From positions 1 to 35,179 of the IMG/VR virus record IMGVR_UViG_3300051212_001892: a DNA stretch of 35,179 nucleotides; one strand, written 5' to 3'. The notes beneath the pieces are model-generated. The model did not search any database, was not told the DNA's origin, and was given only the letters and a program-made list of their open reading frames with translations. The position numbers and the translations under genes are program-made. Origin of the DNA: a virus. Positions 32,618-35,179 of the stretch are shown here, piece after piece (the first letter of the stretch is position 1; every line of letters starts with the position of its first letter).

Positions 32618-33901
32618 TTGATAGTCCCACAAGGAACACATGGATTAAACCCATTTAGAGCTAGATCAGGAAAAGAAGCGGCTAAGCCTAACGTTGCTAT
32701 GGGAAGCACCCCTGGTGATTACAATGCTTTTGATGCTAGAGGCATGGCCATAAGGTTGCCAGTAATGGTTGCTGGATGGGGTTATGATATTTTTGGAAGA
32801 CCAGTCCCTAGTAAAGCCGTTGATCTTGTAACTCTAAACGCTCAAGTAGACATGGGCTATTATGGATTTGCCAACGATAACGCATCTGACACAAGAGGAT
32901 CGCCAGCTCCTTACGGCGCAGAAACGCCGCTAAAAGATTACGTTGGCGGAGCTTTAGATTTAAGATATAATCAAAGACACGGAGTTTGGCAAACAGACCA
33001 CTCATTCTACGCTAGTATCAAAGCGGTAAACGCAACTGCCTCAACTGGCAATAAATTTTATTGGATATACGATTGGGAAGAGGTTGAAGTAAGATATAAC
33101 CCAATTAAAAATCAAAACTCTGGAGACCCTTTTGATAGAGGCTTGTCTAACCCAGCGAAAGGAAAAGCAATAAATGTTGCAGAGTTAGTAAAAGACGCTG
33201 GTGATAGAAACTATGGATATCTTAGAGCTGGGACGATAATTGAACTAAAATCACATCTAGTGGCTAAGTCTGATGACAGTGACTATACCTTAGAACCTGT
33301 TTATCTTTTTAATCACACAGAGGAACAGCCGGTATTTTTACGTATAGATTGGAATTCAACCGTAGGATATCCTGCGCCACTAACAAACGAAGACGCTGGC
33401 TATGGCGCAGGCACTTATAATGGTTGTAATAGGTTTTTATATAGAGCAGAAATAGCCTATTTTAATGAAAACACAACTGGCGGGAAATTCGGCGCTCCTT
33501 TCGGGGCTTTTACTGGAACTAATATATTTGTTCAATGTATAAATGTAAATGAATGGGGAAATCCGGTAAATGCAAGAGGTGTAGTTGCTCCAGGAATACT
33601 GATGGCCACAGGATTAATAACGTATTCTGCAGCAATAAATACTTCTTGGACTGGGTCTAGTTCCGTTGCCGCAACAGGCGCGTATCCTCCTGGTTTTATG
33701 ATAAAGCCTATATGGCATAACACTATTGTTGAAGCAAAAAGAATGAAAAACCAGTCGGCAGGAAAGCTATCGAGTAACGGTCCATTGTACTACTTTAGTA
33801 TGGTTAATGGTCATGACGGAGCTTGCGCTACTGGAGCTTGGCCGGCACTAAACAATACTCAAGATGCTGGGCGCGGAGAAAATACAACGGTTCTTAGATA
33901 A
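32618..33901 (+). CDS. Unrecognised tail-tip/virion protein
   Basis: 427 residues from a TTG start, with GGGAGG at 32603-32608 upstream. The sequence is rich in Gly, Asn, Tyr and Trp and appears to be a beta-sheet virion protein. Recognisable landmarks are RLPVMVAGWGYDIFGRPVPS near residue 46, DHSFYASIKAV and RFLYRAEIAYFNENTTGG. No enzymatic motif. It lies between hub and the paralogous fibre-type genes and starts two bases after the hub stop, so a baseplate-to-fibre connector is plausible. I do not recognise the family. Confidence 0.58.
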   Translation: MIVPQGTHGLNPFRARSGKEAAKPNVAMGSTPGDYNAFDARGMAIRLPVMVAGWGYDIFGRPVPSKAVDLVTLNAQVDMGYYGFANDNASDTRGSPAPYGAETPLKDYVGGALDLRYNQRHGVWQTDHSFYASIKAVNATASTGNKFYWIYDWEEVEVRYNPIKNQNSGDPFDRGLSNPAKGKAINVAELVKDAGDRNYGYLRAGTIIELKSHLVAKSDDSDYTLEPVYLFNHTEEQPVFLRIDWNSTVGYPAPLTNEDAGYGAGTYNGCNRFLYRAEIAYFNENTTGGKFGAPFGAFTGTNIFVQCINVNEWGNPVNARGVVAPGILMATGLITYSAAINTSWTGSSSVAATGAYPPGFMIKPIWHNTIVEAKRMKNQSAGKLSSNGPLYYFSMVNGHDGACATGAWPALNNTQDAGRGENTTVLR

Positions 33902-33911
33902 TAAAGTAAAG

Positions 33912-33919
33912 GTGTATAT
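33912..33919 (+). promoter_or_regulatory. GTGTAT motif before the first paralogous tail gene
   Basis: GGTGTATATTTTAATATATG: the motif lies 16 bases (G to start) ahead of the ATG at 33928 without a Shine-Dalgarno between. The gap 33902-33927 contains nothing else recognisable. Confidence 0.48.
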
Positions 33920-33927
33920 TTTAATAT

Positions 33928-34572
33928 ATGGCAACAGTAACATTTTATGCAAACGAAGGAATAGGCGCTATAAATTCTGGAAGTCAGAACTTAAACGGTT
34001 CTGGATTGGGTTTTTTCGGAGCTGGAGGATCAAGCTCTAGCGTAAGAATTGGTGAGTATCAAGAAAGGACTTTTGTTTCAAACGCCAATGGTACTGCCGC
34101 TGGTGCTGAAATAGATAACGTTCAGTATGTTAACTCAACTGGAGCCATAATATCTAGAGGCGGAGTGGCTGATGCCACTCTTTGGATAAAAAATATCCCA
34201 AACTATAAATCTACCTTAAATATAAGATTTGAGCACACAAGTTCTGTAAGAACGCAGAATGGCAAGATACAGATCTACGATAGATCAAACGTTTCTAACG
34301 GCCCCGTTGGTGTTATATGCCAAGCATGTGAAATAGTACATCCAGAAACTAGCCAAGCTGTAGAAGGATCTGGTTCTTCTGCATGGGTTCCCTGCAGTGG
34401 AAGCTCTCCATATTTAACGCTTACTGACAGTCCTGGCCTAAGCGGTCTAAGGCCTAGCGGATCAAACACATACTCAACAGTTCATGATTGGTATATGTGT
34501 CTTTCAGCATCTCCTACAGGCATAGGGTCACACACAGGCTTTGGACTCTATTTCTCTGTAGAGTACTTATAA
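33928..34572 (+). CDS. Virion/adsorption protein, paralogue 1
   Basis: 214 residues, Ser/Gly/Asn-rich with many short strands. The C-terminal half holds CEIVHPETSQAVEGSGSSAW, a LTLTDSPGLSG turn and HDWYMCLSASPTGIGS followed by GLYFSVEYL, a pattern I associate with virion structural proteins of other phages of aquatic bacteria. The next gene repeats these landmarks, so the two form a tandem pair. It overlaps that gene by one base (TAATG). Its place at the distal end of the tail cluster suggests a tip or fibre component exposed to the host. Precise function unknown. Confidence 0.6.
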   Translation: MATVTFYANEGIGAINSGSQNLNGSGLGFFGAGGSSSSVRIGEYQERTFVSNANGTAAGAEIDNVQYVNSTGAIISRGGVADATLWIKNIPNYKSTLNIRFEHTSSVRTQNGKIQIYDRSNVSNGPVGVICQACEIVHPETSQAVEGSGSSAWVPCSGSSPYLTLTDSPGLSGLRPSGSNTYSTVHDWYMCLSASPTGIGSHTGFGLYFSVEYL

Positions 34573-35179
34573 TGCCGGCTATAAAGTTTAGGACTACAGA
34601 ATACGAGGCTGTAAGTGGAGTTAAATATTACGATTTAAGTCCTGACTCAATATGCTTTACTAGTACTGGAAGTTCGTTTGCCATTCAGGTTAGCGGCTAT
34701 TCAGATGTAGCAAATGTTTCACCACTAGGGTCTTTAAAAAGAAAAAGATCTACGACAAATGTAAGAAGAATACCAGACTCTTCTTCTGGTGTTGTCAAAA
34801 ACGATATATTAAATTTTGTATCCTTACCAATAAAAAATATACCAAATTGGTCTTCAACACTTAGTATAAATTTTGGAGAGCCAGCATCGACTGGGTCTTA
34901 TAACGTTACAACGGCAAGATTTGTGGCCTCTGGTTTAGAGGTAAATCCATACGTTTACCCTGAATCTCAAAAATCTAACGCGGTTAGAATTAATGCTTTT
35001 GAAATATGCCATACTAGTGCTAGCACTGGCATTGAAGGCTCGGGTAGCACTAATTGGACTAGCTTTTACCATCTATCTAAAAACTCGTTAAATTTAACTA
35101 GAAACCCCGGCCCTAGCGGGGCTTATGCAGCGGTAGGATCTACAGGAATACCATCAAATCAACACGATTGGCATATTGG
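34572..35179 (+). CDS. Virion/adsorption protein, paralogue 2, 3' partial
   Basis: At least 202 residues; the window ends inside the gene. Starts MPAIKFRTTEYEAVSGVKYY on TAATG with the preceding gene. FEICHTSASTGIEGSGSTNW, LNLTRNPGPSG and HDWHIW match the landmarks EIVH, EGSGSSAW, LTLTDSPGLSG and HDWYM of the preceding 214-residue protein in the same order. This marks a diverged tandem duplication. The paralogue here has a longer, unrelated N-terminal region with a basic stretch (GSLKRKRSTTNVRR). The missing end should carry the GLYFSVEYL-type terminus. Same presumed role as its neighbour. Confidence 0.6.
   Translation, partial: MPAIKFRTTEYEAVSGVKYYDLSPDSICFTSTGSSFAIQVSGYSDVANVSPLGSLKRKRSTTNVRRIPDSSSGVVKNDILNFVSLPIKNIPNWSSTLSINFGEPASTGSYNVTTARFVASGLEVNPYVYPESQKSNAVRINAFEICHTSASTGIEGSGSTNWTSFYHLSKNSLNLTRNPGPSGAYAAVGSTGIPSNQHDWHI

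Noticed and set aside
35105-35121. CCCCG...CGGGG hairpin as terminator
   Set aside because: Short stem inside a coding sequence (Pro-Gly-Pro-Ser-Gly), without a T-tract.
1-35179. tRNA genes, CRISPR arrays, insertion sequences, attachment sites
   Set aside because: No gap is long enough for a tRNA apart from the 74-base endolysin-portal gap, which has no cloverleaf. No spaced direct repeats, transposase or integrase were seen.

Overview
The window is a late (virion assembly) region of a tailed double-stranded DNA phage (Caudoviricetes). It is AT-rich, uses AGA for almost all arginines, and is packed with genes that abut or overlap by a few bases. The gene order is small terminase, large terminase, portal, head protease/scaffold, decoration protein, HK97-fold capsid protein, neck proteins, tail tube, tail chaperones, tape measure, tail tip. 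A tube protein is present and no sheath gene is visible, so a siphovirus with a long non-contractile tail is the best reading. The 2,554-residue tape measure suggests a tail near 380 nm. A predicted outer-membrane lipoprotein spanin points to a Gram-negative host, and usable Shine-Dalgarno sequences argue against Bacteroidota. The host is otherwise unknown.

Layout. 1-5225: a sigma-factor-like protein (open at the window start), small terminase, GDP-mannose 4,6-dehydratase, HNH nuclease, ERCC4-type nuclease and large terminase, all rightward. 5227-5823: a SleB-type endolysin, the only leftward gene. 5898-11608: portal, protease with scaffold-like tail, decoration protein and major capsid protein, closed by a strong intrinsic terminator. 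11626-15272: a further head protein and four neck/tail-completion candidates. 15303-16520: a tail tube protein with an internal duplication. 16559-16990: a lysis gene that looks like a u-spanin and holds a strongly primed internal start for a 41-residue membrane peptide. 16987-19021: tail-chaperone-like genes. 19054-26718: tape measure. 26715-35179: tail-tip, hub and adsorption-apparatus genes, ending in two tandem paralogues, the second cut by the window edge.

The most notable regulatory signal is a short motif, GTGTAT followed by A/T-rich sequence. It sits 13-30 bases before nine start codons, in nearly every real intergenic gap and always in gene orientation, including once on the minus strand for the endolysin. 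It resembles a -10-only late promoter. Together with the sigma-like protein at the left edge it suggests a dedicated phage late-transcription system. No tRNA, rRNA, CRISPR array, insertion sequence or attachment site was seen, and no gene-free stretch exceeds about 75 bases.
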